Source of the DNA: Gautieria morchelliformis | Taxonomy: Eukaryota > Basidiomycota > Agaricomycetes > Gomphales > Gomphaceae | Length of the DNA stretch: 64,000 bases | Direction of reading: 5' to 3' | NCBI GenBank assembly: GCA_015179125.1 | Contig: WHVA01000020.1 | Coordinates: 1-64,000 of the forward strand | Shown: positions 53,035-63,253 of the stretch, piece after piece | How positions within the stretch are numbered: the stretch's first letter is position 1 | Layout of the letters: every line of letters starts with the position of its first letter | Made by a program: the position numbers and the translations under genes | The notes under the pieces: model-generated | Database searches by the model: none | What the model was told of the DNA's origin: nothing | Seen by the model: the letters and a program-made list of their open reading frames with translations, nothing else

Positions 53035-55268
53035 TTACATACTGCTGTATGGCTTGGTGGCCTGTAAAGTGTACTCATCGGTGTTCACCTTAACGAGGTC
53101 TGGTGTCAGCCATTCCAGAGCAGTCTCCCGAGAAAGCGTTAACCATTGAATCAAGAGTTTGGAGAATGGCTTGAAGCCCGTGGAGAAGTTTTTCGTGGCA
53201 TCCTGTTGCTTTAACCTATCAAGGAAACTTCCCCTAGCTTGTAACACAGGTAACTCGTCGGAGAGCATCGTTTGACGGTAATTCTGTTCTAGTCGCCCGA
53301 GTGCCCCCTTGGTCTCCAGAATCTCCAGAATCGACCAAAATAAAACCCATATAAACGACTCCAGGTCATCAATTACTTGGTGCACAACTTGCGTTCCAGA
53401 GTCCCAAGCAACAATCAGCGCCTGAGACATGAAAGGCAGCGTACCCTAGAACCATGTAAATCACAAGCCGCACACAGCAACTAAAGACTCACCGAGCGAT
53501 GCTTTGCTAATTCCCGCTTCTGATCCATCCAACGAATCGCCTGGTCCCCATCACATATGAATCCCACACATCTAGTAACTTCTCGAGTCACGGCAAAACT
53601 GAAGCAAACATAAAAAAACGAAAGGACTGATGTGAAAGACAGTACGTACTCTGCCACAGGCAGCCGCTCAGCTTCATCCATCAGCATGACATTCCCGACG
53701 CTTACGTCGCGGTGCAACCAGCCGTTCTTAAACAGCCCAAAATGCCCTGTCGATCACCATTATAGGTAAATCATGTCCGATGCCCTCTTCGTTCACATAC
53801 CCAACATGGCGTGCACTATGCAACGCACGAGCAATCGAGGACTTTGTGCAGCTCGCAGTGACGTCCCTCGGGTCTCAAAAACAGATTGCATATGTATTCA
53901 TTCGTCAGGCCTAACCCCGGCGTATGGCTCTGGTGCACACACGGGCCAATACGTTGTGTCATCAGGTATGAGCTTATCCATTCCGTCCTCGACAGGGTAT
54001 GAGACAAGGATGTCTGGCAGTCCAAATCCGCCCGATAACGCTCCAAACATTGTGCCTTCTTCGTTATGGGTTTTCAATGGCCATGAATCTTTCAGAATGA
54101 CAGTGTCCGGCAAGAGAAAAGATATGCCTCCCTTCAACCTCAAGGGTTCTTGACCGTCAGTCTCTTTTCCAGGCTGAGAACGCAGGGGTTGGTGACTTCG
54201 TAAGTTATACCGGTGAGTGGACGAAGGTTGAGCGGGAGAACCATTGGTGGCGGTTGCAGCTTCAAACCCAATTGTTAACTACTGGCCCAGATCTCTAAAC
54301 GTCAAAACGCACCCTTCTTGACCAAAAGATACACACCTGTTGCTCGTCCGCAAACGCAACGTCGGTCACAAAGTGTTTTCGAAATCTTGAATATACCCCC
54401 TCTCGGGAATCGCAATGTCTGTGATGGTACGAGTAGTATCGATTCCAGCGTGGTTTGTGTCGGTCCAAGAATTAATCCCAACCACTCCGCGGACAAATCC
54501 TTTAAAGCCTCCCTCCTTCGAGAGGTCAAGTTCCGGCGTAACAACCAGACCCATGCGAGAATAAAATCCGAAGCGCACCCCCATCGTTGCGTTGTTGAAA
54601 TGGATAACAGTGACGAAGAGTCTATCCAATCGGTGTGTGAACATACAGCGCGCGTACATGCTTGACTGCAGGATCAAACCAGGCCAGTTATTCTTCACCT
54701 CTACGCAAATTTCAGCCTCGTTCCATGAGAGCTTCGGCTTCGAGCCTCGGCTCTCACCAACAGACTGACAACCAACAAGGTCTGGTTTTAGGGGGGAGTC
54801 TGTGTCAAGTCCTTCAGCCATTTCCCGACTGTTCACGTAAAACTGAAGACCTTGGTGGATATTGCCATTCGGCAGCTTTTGGGAGGAGATGGACAGAATC
54901 TTGTTGAGTAACCACTCCAACGGCGCATAATGAGCGCTTTCTGGACCAGTGTGGCTGGTCCATTCCTTGAAAGTGTCGGTTGGGCTGTCCCAGAACATGC
55001 CAGGTTTCAGTTTGGATAGGACAGCGTTGACAATTTTTTGATCCGCCCGACAGCGCTCTTCAAGCAGAGAATTACTCTCGAATATCACACCGGAGAACTC
55101 GCCCTTCATCAGCTTTTTCAAATCATCCTGGGTCCGAATGTGTGATTCATGAGATTTACTGGAACTGACGCTATATGGTGTGCTCGTCATCAACGGAAGC
55201 TTGAGAGATTGGGGCGGTGTTGATGGCATCCGGAATAACAAATATCGAGAATTAGAGGCAGACAACAA
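53035..55268 (-). pseudogene. FunK1-type fungal protein kinase, with a premature stop
   Basis: The N-terminal part (55268-54366) is the FunK1-specific region (AEICVEVKNNWPGLILQSSM, YARCMFTHRLDRLFV). A middle piece reads TVILKDSWPLKTHNEEGTMF (54140-53900). Then HMQSVFETRGTSLRA is followed, after a 58-nt intron, by GHFGLFKNGWLHRDVSVGN, the catalytic HRD loop. The C-terminal piece VVHQVIDDLESFIWVLFWSI closes the domain (53380-53035). A TGA at 53898-53900, where the family suggests Arg or another residue (RPDE-stop-IHMQS), interrupts the frame and fits a CGA to TGA change. The link between the first two parts (54366-54150) also has stops. These kinases are expanded in Agaricomycetes; their substrates are mostly unknown. 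Confidence 0.85.
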
Positions 55269-55606
55269 GTAAAGAACTATGTTGTGCGAGTCTGAGAGGC
55301 AGAGCTGTTGTCAACATGCAGACAAGTCACATGACAAGTGAACCATCTACATTCTTGCGGTGTGTTGGTGGTAGCGGCCTCAAGGTTAAATACCAATAAT
55401 GTGCTGTGCGCTGCCTCAGACGGTACTAAGGCCGCCGATCTCAAATATCCATAATTCTCTAAATTGTTCTTTTTGATGTATATAGTAAATCTAATTATTG
55501 TGTCCTACTGGCATAATTCTGCTTGCCTCCCTCCCTCTCACACCTTCTTAGCAAGCTTCCTTATAGCCTTTCTAGCCGCTCCTTTGATGAAATTCGCGTC
55601 ACCCCA

Positions 55607-57020
55607 TCACATCCCGATGTTGGCCATGAGCACATCAGCCGCCACCTCCTTCAGTTCATTTAGGAAGTAAATGTTGTGTGCTTCAAATTTACCTTTGAAT
55701 TCGTCAATGTTCCGCCCCCTAGCCTCAGGCCAATTACGGACATCATCAAGAAACTCTTCGATGCTTGGGTAAGCGATGTCACCGGGAGTCGCAGGGGTCA
55801 ACTGTTCCGGTCTCTTGTCAGGATTGACTGGAGTAACAGGGCGGTTCAGGACCATGTTCTGAGCAAACATTCGATAGTCAATTGGTGGGAACATCATCAT
55901 AGGAAATGATCCTTGAAGACCCAATGCAGCGCCGGGCAGGTTCGCCATTGACCCTTCATCGGTCTTCTCTTTTTGAATGGAGTCATTGCGATAATGGAAA
56001 TCTTCGAAGTGAGCGTTGTTTGGAGGAACTTTCAGAGTGACCCCATGAATGTTAGAAACCTAAATTCGCATTATTAGCAGCGAGTAATACATATAAATGC
56101 AAAGGTTGTACTCACCAAGGCTGTTACCCAGAACTGGAGTTGGCACCATGATAAATAGGTGTGCTCTCCGTTCTTATTCAGTTTGCAGGCTTTTGAAGCA
56201 CATGCTGGTTTGCCACAGTTTGAATACTCTGCCTTCAACGCCTCCATGAAATCCCTTTCCCGTTTTGTCAGTAGGCCATGTTCTTCGATCTCAGATCCTT
56301 CAGTGTCAGAATCGGCGTTCAAGTCCTGAATACGAGCTTTCTTCTTTTTGCCCCTGCCAGCTGCATTTGTCACAGTTTTGTCCCTTTTCCTGGAAAGTGT
56401 ATGGCGAAGCGATGCGATGTACTATAATTCTTATAATATCAGATGCGGCTGCCATGCGAAGTCACACGCACAAGTACACTTTCATCCAGAACGATGTCTA
56501 CTTCCACCCCACTGGCATCGCCCTTTTTCTTCCTTGCCTGAGCACCCTTCACATCATCCTTGAGGTTGTCCCAGTCCTCTTCTTTTGCCAGTTTCGAAAG
56601 GTGTTTATCTCGCACACCTTTGAGCCGGTAAGCTAGGTGCGGCATCTTTTTCACTGTTTGATAGCACCCTATCGCTTTGAAGATACGTTCCTCGACCTTC
56701 TTGTAACTGACATTGGCAGGAAGCTTCACATGCTCAACAAACCCTTCGGCTTCAGTGCCGTCCGGAACACGCAAGGTAATTACTAGGCCGTGAAATGAGC
56801 ATCAAATTATAAATGAAAAATATGATGGCATACCAGGTTCATCAATATCCTTTACCTGTTTGGGAACTGCCACCTCTACTAACTCTTCAGACTCTGAGTC
56901 TCGATTAGGGTCGTTGGGCTCGGCTTCGGACTCGGATGCACTTTGAGCCGGCTGGGTCTCTTCCTCATATGAAGACCCTGACTCAGATTCTAAGTCTTCA
57001 AAAGTTACTTTTTTTGCCAC
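55607..57020 (-). CDS. Multi-exon gene of unknown function, SAM-like C-terminus
   Basis: Exons (minus) are about 57020-56834 or longer, 56782-56468, 56389-56116 and 56059-55607. Introns of 51 nt (GTATGC...CTAG) and 56 nt (GTGAGT...TTTAG) join in phase; the middle junction (GTGTGA...CCAG) does not close by eye. The protein starts with an acidic Ser/Glu region (FEDLESESGSSYEEET), then VITLRVPDG, a basic KKKKARIQD segment with a following acidic patch, a possible Cys cluster (CGKPACASKACKL), and a C-terminal helical part (SIEEFLDDVRNWPEARGRNI) that recalls SAM-like tails of Agaricomycete proteins. A TGA at 55607 is followed in frame by 22 more codons to a second TGA at 55538. The 5' end may lie beyond the LTR inserted at 57161. 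Confidence 0.6.
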
Positions 57021-57160
57021 CTGACGTTGCGGTCGAAAAGTGCTAGTAGTTTGAACAGATTCTAAATAACTGGTGAGCTTGAAATAGCATCATTATATAT
57101 AAACCGACCTTTGCCCTGAATTCCCGCTATGTCAGGTAACAGTTCCTCTGGAGGTTCTTT

Positions 57161-57649
57161 TGTTAGCAACTAGGGGCTATGGCAGGGAAGGTTCGGTAGA
57201 GTTCTTAGAAAGCTAGAATCAAATATACTCTCTCAGTGAATTTATTGTCACTGATGTATTAATTACAATACCTAGAATCAAATACACTACATGATTTTCA
57301 GTCAACATGCTATGTAAATATGAAGAATACTACTCGCCTCTCTCAGTGAATTTATTGTCACTGAGAGAGGAGTGTAATCCTGTCTCAGAAGGCATATACG
57401 TGCACCCGGCCCTTTAGCGCCCAAGGGCTCCCGCGTCGAAGTCATTTCAAACTCCGCTGGGTGCAGCCGCCTGTGAAAATAGAAATAACAGAATGGAATG
57501 GAGAGATAGGGAGTGACTAGAAAATTTCGAAAATAAGCAGAGAAATGGATGCATGGTACAAGAACAGTATGAGAAAATATTGAAACACCACACAATAAAT
57601 TGAATATATTATGCTTGATTTTGGTGCAGGAGCATAAATGCACCCAACA
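57161..57649 (-). mobile_element. Solo LTR, family C, with TSD TCTTT
   Basis: 489 bp, the same length and ends as the copy at 16532 (TGTTGGGTGCATTTATG ... TTGCTAACA in LTR orientation). It is flanked by TCTTT at 57156-57160 and 57650-57654. It sits upstream of, or inside, the 5' part of the gene at 55607. Confidence 0.92.
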
Positions 57650-57789
57650 TCTTTGACCTTTTTCGTTGCTCATGTTGACTTGGTGGGCTGTCTTTTATTT
57701 TTGTTATTTCCCATTGTTGGTAAGGCAAGTTGAACTTGGTCAGGTTATGCCGATTCATAATAGGCGGCTTGCCGCGCTGCACCATCGAC

Positions 57790-58015
57790 AACACCACGCA
57801 CCACAGACACTTCAGCCTCTCTTGGTTCGGCACTCATCTTCCATATGAACTTGCCCCAGGCTTCGAAGCATCCGCTGACCCTGTTCTTCAATCGCACCTT
57901 TTCGCTTAGCTCCACAGGCTCGCCGTCAAGTACCAGCAGCTCCCTGTCAACTCCACTATAACCCCAGTGGCCAACTTCCGTGAGTATCCCGGCCCATATT
58001 CCTCATACCAGGTGT
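57790..58015 (+). pseudogene. Possible catalase fragment
   Basis: A plus-strand stretch reads ELAPGFEASADPVLQSHLFA, stop, LHRLAVKYQQLPVNSTITPV, then a GTGAGT donor near 57981. The order resembles catalase (NxVPGIExSxDxxLQxRLFSYxDTHRHRLGxNYxQLPVN). The stop and several changed residues show decay. Only about 45 residues support this, so the call is tentative. Confidence 0.33.
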
Positions 58016-58049
58016 CTGACCACTCGACTCTCGCAGAGCGCCATGGCCC

Positions 58050-58787
58050 AGGCACATTCGTGTCCCAGGGCACACGTACCTGCACCCGCACCCGCCACCG
58101 CCCGTTCCCCCACCACCCCGTCCTCCTGCACCAGCTCGCCCACCCCAGCACCTCCGCGCCCCTCACCCCACCGCGTACACGTGCGCCCCCCATGTCCTTC
58201 GCGTCATCGCCCAACCCGTCCCCGCACCTGCACCCGTACCTGCACCCGCACCCGCCGCCGCCCGCTTCCCCACCACCCCGTCCTCCTACACCAGCTCACC
58301 CACCTCTGCCCACGCGTCCTTCGCGTCGCCGCCCAACCCATCCCTGCACCCGCACCCGCACCTGCACCTGCACCTGCACCTGCATCTGCACCCGTACCTG
58401 CACCCGCACCCGCACCTGCGCCTGTACCTGCACCCGCACCCGCACCCGCACCTGCACCCGCCGCCGCCCACTTCCCCACCACCCCGTCCTCCTACACCAG
58501 CTCGCCCACCTCCGCCCCCGCGTCCTTCGCGTTGCCGCCCAACCCGTCCCTGCACCCGCACCCGCACCCACACCCGCCGCCGCCCGCTTCCCCACCACCC
58601 CGTCCTCCTACACCAGCTCGCCCACCTCCGCCCCCGTGTCCTTCGCGTTGCCGCCCAACCCGTCCCTGCACCCGCACCCGCACCTGCACCCGCATCTGCA
58701 CCCGTACTTGCACCCGCACCCGTACCTGCACCCACACCCGCACCCACACCTGCACCCACACCCGCACCCGCACCTGCACCCGCACCC

Positions 58788-58819
<32 letters not shown>

Positions 58820-58870
58820 ACCCGCACCTGCACCCACACCCGCACCCGCCACCGCCCGCTCCCCCACCAC
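58050..58870. repeat. Compound minisatellite, CACCCG-type inner units
   Basis: A longer unit containing CCCCGTCCTCCTACACCAG occurs five times (near 58113, 58278, 58482, 58598, 58869), separated by arrays of 6- and 12-bp units (TGCACCCGCACC and variants). All frames stay open on both strands, giving spurious Pro/His/Thr/Arg proteins. No evidence of translation. Confidence 0.85.
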
Positions 58871-58929
58871 CCCGTCCTCCTACACCAGCTCACCCACCCC
58901 AGCACCTCCGCGCCCCTCACCCCACCGCA

Positions 58930-60221
58930 TACGCGTGTGCCCCCGCGGTTTCTGAGCTCAAGAACGTGTCAGGATCGGCGAAGTTGCCTTATGGTGCATT
59001 GGCACTCGGTGCGGAAGGGATCAAAGATTTCGGGGCTTATGCTACACAGAAGGAAATCCGACATCGAGAATGAACGCCTACCGTCAGATCTCACTGATCC
59101 AATGTCAGAAGAAGCTAAGCCCTTCCTCTCCAATCCTATGACACCCTCTTCTGGAGATTCTCCTGTAGTGGGTTCTCACCATTAGTACAAAGTAGCAAAA
59201 AAAATTAAAACCTGCATTGAACTACATACAGTAAGCTAAGCTTGACATTGTTCCCCCCTCAGCACCCAAAATGCAAAATAAAAAATGCTTGTTTTATTCG
59301 GATTTTTTAGTTCTATGCCCTAGCTATGGTCCACATAGCTTCAGATATGAAATTTAAAGCGAATCGGAGCGATATCAAGCAAGATATCGTTGTTCGAAGT
59401 TTGCGCGCTAAAACAGAAGCAAATCTGACGCGCGCCTTAGGTACTGCAAACGGGTGTAATTGTTGCTTACGGAGCTTCTCCAGGTACATCTTATCAGTGC
59501 CAGTGTCCGGGGCACTGGTAAGAAGTCCTTCCTACAGCGTAGAGCAAGGGCTGCGCTATTCGACTACGTCCCTCGTGTGCCTTATAACTTTGCCTTGGAT
59601 TTCAAAGTCCCTGGGAGTATGCTTTAGTGGGAGGACTAGCTGACCATAGCATCGTCTATGGATATTGGAATGGCCAAAGTAAACTTGAAGAAGCTGGCAT
59701 ATACTGTAGTACGCCGGTCCAAGTCGCATTTCAACGGTAAGGCGTACATCCTAGATCCTCCGGGTGAACGTTAACCACCAATGTCATGGTTGTGTACAGG
59801 TCAGGCAACGAAAGTGCCTATCTACTTGTACTTCGGTATCCCTGTTGATGATCATATCATGCCTACATCTGTCTTGGCGTGACAAACAATACTGTACCGA
59901 GTTCTTGTCAATGCACAAGAAGATTCGCCAATCAGTGACAGATGCGCCACAGCACCCTTACCCTTACCCATATGTACCCCCCACGCATGCACACATACTC
60001 CCCCCTCACGCGCTCGCCGCTGCATTCCTCGTGCCCGCATGCACACCGTGACCTGCCGCAGCACCTGAGTGCAAACGCAAACGCAAATGCGAGCCACAAC
60101 ACCCTGGCATGCGGGATGGAATGTTACTGGGGGAAGTGATGCATGACTCGCTTTTGAGCGACCTTCTACCATCATCCTTGATGAGGCTCACGAGCGTACT
60201 TTGGCAACTGATAGAGACGTG
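58930..60221. other. No recognised gene; one transposon-end motif and an exon-like stretch
   Basis: 58930-59180 has open frames without motifs. 59350-59540 is a hairpin-rich block ending in the terminal motif at 59526. At 59655-59935 a stretch (MDIGMAKVNLKKLAYTVVRR ... KVPIYLYFGIPVDDHIMPTS) reads like two exons joined by an intron, then stops; I do not recognise it. 59955-60100 is low complexity. Confidence 0.4.
59526..59539 (-). repeat. Transposon terminal motif followed by TA
   Basis: TCCTTCCTACAGCG followed by TA. The core TTCCTACAG matches the ends at 47780 and 52899. No partner end was found to the left. Confidence 0.35.
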
Positions 60222-61410
60222 ACTATTCATCAACCAGCGTCAGGATGATTGGTTCGAATGGATATCCTTGGCCAAGTTTGCCTATAACAACCGAATCCAT
60301 GCCTCAACCCAGACTACACCCTTCATGTTGGACAGTGGCCAACATCCAAGGCTGGGACTGGAACCAGTCCGGGAAACTCGACTTGAGACCCTGGATGAGT
60401 TCACAACGCGGATGGAAGCGGCCACGAGAGAAGCTCGTTCAGCCCTGTCCAAGGCAGCAGAGGACATGGCACGCTTCTATCACGTGCACCATAAAGCAGC
60501 CCCAGTTTATAAGCTTGGTGACAAGGTCTGGCTCAATGCACAAAACATCACAACCACTCGCCCAATGAAGAAGCTAGACCACAAGTGGCTAGGTCCCTAC
60601 ACGGTTAATAAGGTGGTCTCACGAAATGCCTATGGTCTAAATCTTCCTGCATCCTTTGGTCGCACACATCCAGTGTTCTCTGTCGTCCTGCTTCGGCCAT
60701 ATGAAGATGACCCAATTCTTGAACGTCATGCCCCTCCACCACCCCCCCCTGTCATACGGGATGGAGCCGAAGAATATGAAGTTGAAAGGATTCTAGACAG
60801 CAGGATGTTCCGTGGAAGGTTGGAGTATCTCATGCGCTGGAAGGGCTATGGAGCTGCAGACGATCTCTGGCTACCAGCAAAAGATGTCTCTGGGGCAAAG
60901 CGACTCATTAAGGAATTTCACTGGCAGAACCCAGAGGCACCTCAACGTATCTCAGCAGCCACATACATGTCCCTCCCTTTCCAGAGATTTCAGAACTTCA
61001 CAGAACCTTCCAGGCAAACTCTCTTCGACTGGACAGCAGGCAGGGCTTCTACTCATAATGTCAAGGGTCCAGGACCCCAAAGATAAGCGATATCGGCCTC
61101 CGCCTAACCAATTCATTCCGATAAGCTATATATCCCCTCTCCACCTGTGACCGCTTGCTTCCACTGCATCGACCCCACCACATCCATCAACCATGTCCTC
61201 GCCCGCCATTGAGCTTGTTGCCCTCCCCAGCTTCATCCAAAACCTCTCCGACCTGCCAAACATGTCACGTGTCGATCCCACCCTCCTGCACTTCTCCGGC
61301 TTCTCGTCATCCAGAGCAGCCAGTGAAGCCAAGCTACAAAGGATGCTTGACTGCCGTGATCTCGACGTCGCATGGTCTTCAAAGTGGTCCGTCAGCTCTG
61401 AGGACCTCAC
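60222..61410 (+). mobile_element. 3' part of a second Ty3 family A copy
   Basis: It begins within integrase (RQDDWFEWISLAKFAYNN) with an abrupt left border near 60222, covers the integrase C-terminus and chromodomain (open to the stop at 61084), the spacer, and the first 72 codons of the extra ORF (ATG at 61193). It is then interrupted by a new LTR at 61411. It is very close to the 17088 copy (isolated substitutions only). The target of the new insertion is marked by CTCAC at 61406-61410. Confidence 0.9.
60268..61086 (+). pseudogene. Ty3 family A integrase C-terminus and chromodomain, truncated
   Basis: 271 residues of Pol: end of the integrase core (QTTPFMLDSGQHPRLGLEPV), the SH3-like C-terminal domain (KLGDKVWLNAQN, KLDHKWLGPYTVNKVV), a Pro run, and the chromodomain (EEYEVERILDSRMFRGRLEY). 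The catalytic residues are missing because the copy is 5'-truncated. Confidence 0.9.
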
Positions 61411-61890
61411 TGTCAGGGGACACCCTGTTTTCCATTTCCAGTTCCGACACCACATCCAGTTCCGACTCCATTTCCGACTCCGCTTCCGGTTCCGATTCCA
61501 TCTCCGCATCCGCCTTCGGGAACAATTCCGCTTTTGGGAGAACTTCCACCAGTTCCGTTCGCCTTGCCAGTTCCACTCCAATTTCCGACTTCCGCCCCGG
61601 AACAGTGTCGGAAATCAAGCGACTCGCATAATAGGTGGCATCAAGGGTCGATCAAGGGTCAGGGGGATGCAGGGTTGATGGCGGGTGCCAAGCGTTGTCC
61701 CTGGCTGCGCAGCGTAGTATAATACAGGCTCGCTGACATTGGGGGTCCTTAGACTTTTCTCTTTGGATTTCCCCTTGTCAGGTGAGAACCCCCTCTCTTG
61801 TATGCTCTGTTCATTTATACATACTTTGGATTTCCCCTTGTCAGTTGTGTGGTAGTGTGATCTCCACGACTAGCCAGGGTTGCCCTTACA
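61411..61890 (+). repeat. 5' LTR of another Ty3 element
   Basis: 480 bp from TGTCAGGGGACACCC to TTGCCCTTACA. It has a long TTCCG/TTCCA hexamer-like tract (61430-61600), a TATAATA box (61718-61724) and a duplicated TTTGGATTTCCCCTTGTCAG (61763, 61828). The 5' flank is CTCAC; the 3' LTR is outside the window. Confidence 0.88.
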
Positions 61891-61892
61891 GC

Positions 61893-61902
61893 AGAAAAGT
61901 CT
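61893..61902 (+). promoter_or_regulatory. Self-primer binding site of the 61411 element
   Basis: AGAAAAGTCT lies 2 nt after the LTR and is the exact reverse complement of AGACTTTTCT at 61751-61760, which starts 33 nt after the TATAATA box. Confidence 0.7.
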
Positions 61903-62077
61903 CTCCCCTAGAGGACCGGCGGTCGTACTGCGCGCTGCATTCGCCATAGGTGCGTTCGGAATCGGAGACAGCGACTCGGAGATCGCAACCTCTTCCGCAC
62001 ATACAGCGTACGACAGCCCCTCTTCTTACGTCGAGCTCCCAACCCCGGAAATCCCGTCCCATATTTCTCCTTCCAAC

Positions 62078-63253
62078 ATGGATCCGGACGATCGTCTTCG
62101 GAATATGGAGGAGGAATTGACGCGGAACCGGATGAAGACCGACGCGATTGAAACAGCCTTACAAGCGATTTTGGCTAAGTTAGATATTCCACAAGGTGGT
62201 GGAAATGAAATGCTGGACGATCCGGATTTCGGAAAAGCGGAACTAGTGGAAAAGAGGATGTCCGCGAAGTTAGCAAAGGTCAAACCCGCAACTCCGGCGG
62301 ACTTTGACGGAGATCGGGAGAAGGGACGCGCATTCTTCAACACATGCAGCATCTACTTCGCAATTGTCGGAGACCTCTTTCCGAACGACCAGGCTCGGAT
62401 TCACTGGACGTTGTCCTTTTTCAAATCGGACCGTGCAGCCCGTTTTGCAAACAAGGTGATCCGACATGAAGCAAAGGGCAAGGGGAACTACTTCCGGGAC
62501 TGGGACGCGTTCGAGAAAACATTTTCCGACCAGTTCTGCCCGAAAAACGAGCAGCTCACAGCCCTTACAAAGCTCGAGGGGACGAGCTGGTACCAGGCCA
62601 AAGATCCGGTCGATGACTACATCGATCGCTTCCAGGAGCTCATCGACCTTGCGGGATATGACGACGACAAGACGATCGTCATCAAATTCCGACGAGGACT
62701 TGATCCGACGCTCCAGAACCAAGTTGCGCTGCTTGGGGATGGAGCTCCGGATTTTGATAACCCGGAAGGGTGGTACCAGGCTGCGCAGAAGGTTTCTCGG
62801 AACAGGGAGGCAAATGAGGCCTTCGTGGAGACGAGTCGGAACACGACACGCAGTTCCGCTCGTCCTACTCAACCTGTGCCAAAACCCGGAAGCGCATTTA
62901 TTCCCACACGGAAATTATTTCCGATGCTTGCTCCGCCTGCTCCTATTAGGAACCATAGCCCTCCTCCCTCGAAGAGTGGCCCTGCCCCGATGGATGTTGA
63001 CCGCATGCGCGGAAAAGGCCACGGAACTATCACCTGCTTCCGCTGCCGACAACCAGGCCACTACGCTCGCGAGTGCCCCCAAGCCTTTGATATCCGGCTT
63101 ATGACCACAGAGGAGAAACTCGAGATCCTTCCAGAGTTCCTCGCGCTTGCAGACATAAACGGAGTGCCCACTGCGGAAGAGCTTTCCGAAAATGCGGAAC
63201 ATGGTCTACCGGAAGCGGAAGATGCGTCGGATTTTGTGACACGCAGCGGGTGA
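62078..63253 (+). CDS. Ty3 Gag (391 aa)
   Basis: ATG 62078 (MDPDDRLRNMEEELTRNRMK) is the first sensible start; an open stretch upstream continues into the LTR. It has an N-terminal coiled coil, a retrotransposon gag/capsid domain (PATPADFDGDREKGRAFFNT, ARIHWTLSFFKSDRAARFAN, WYQAKDPVDDYIDRFQELID, residues about 70-240), a Pro-rich linker, and a CCHC knuckle CFRCRQPGHYARECP near residue 315. It ends at TGA 63251-63253. Pol follows in the -1 frame and overlaps the gag end. Intact. Confidence 0.92.
   Translation: MDPDDRLRNMEEELTRNRMKTDAIETALQAILAKLDIPQGGGNEMLDDPDFGKAELVEKRMSAKLAKVKPATPADFDGDREKGRAFFNTCSIYFAIVGDLFPNDQARIHWTLSFFKSDRAARFANKVIRHEAKGKGNYFRDWDAFEKTFSDQFCPKNEQLTALTKLEGTSWYQAKDPVDDYIDRFQELIDLAGYDDDKTIVIKFRRGLDPTLQNQVALLGDGAPDFDNPEGWYQAAQKVSRNREANEAFVETSRNTTRSSARPTQPVPKPGSAFIPTRKLFPMLAPPAPIRNHSPPPSKSGPAPMDVDRMRGKGHGTITCFRCRQPGHYARECPQAFDIRLMTTEEKLEILPEFLALADINGVPTAEELSENAEHGLPEAEDASDFVTRSG

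Noticed and set aside
57967-59185. Long Pro/His/Thr/Arg frames (up to 401 aa) on both strands
   Set aside because: They are a by-product of the minisatellite, which has no stops in any frame; no start context or homology.
59952-59975. CCCTTACCCTTACCC as a telomere repeat
   Set aside because: Only two and a half units, and the unit is CCCTTA rather than the common fungal CCCTAA; it lies in low-complexity DNA.
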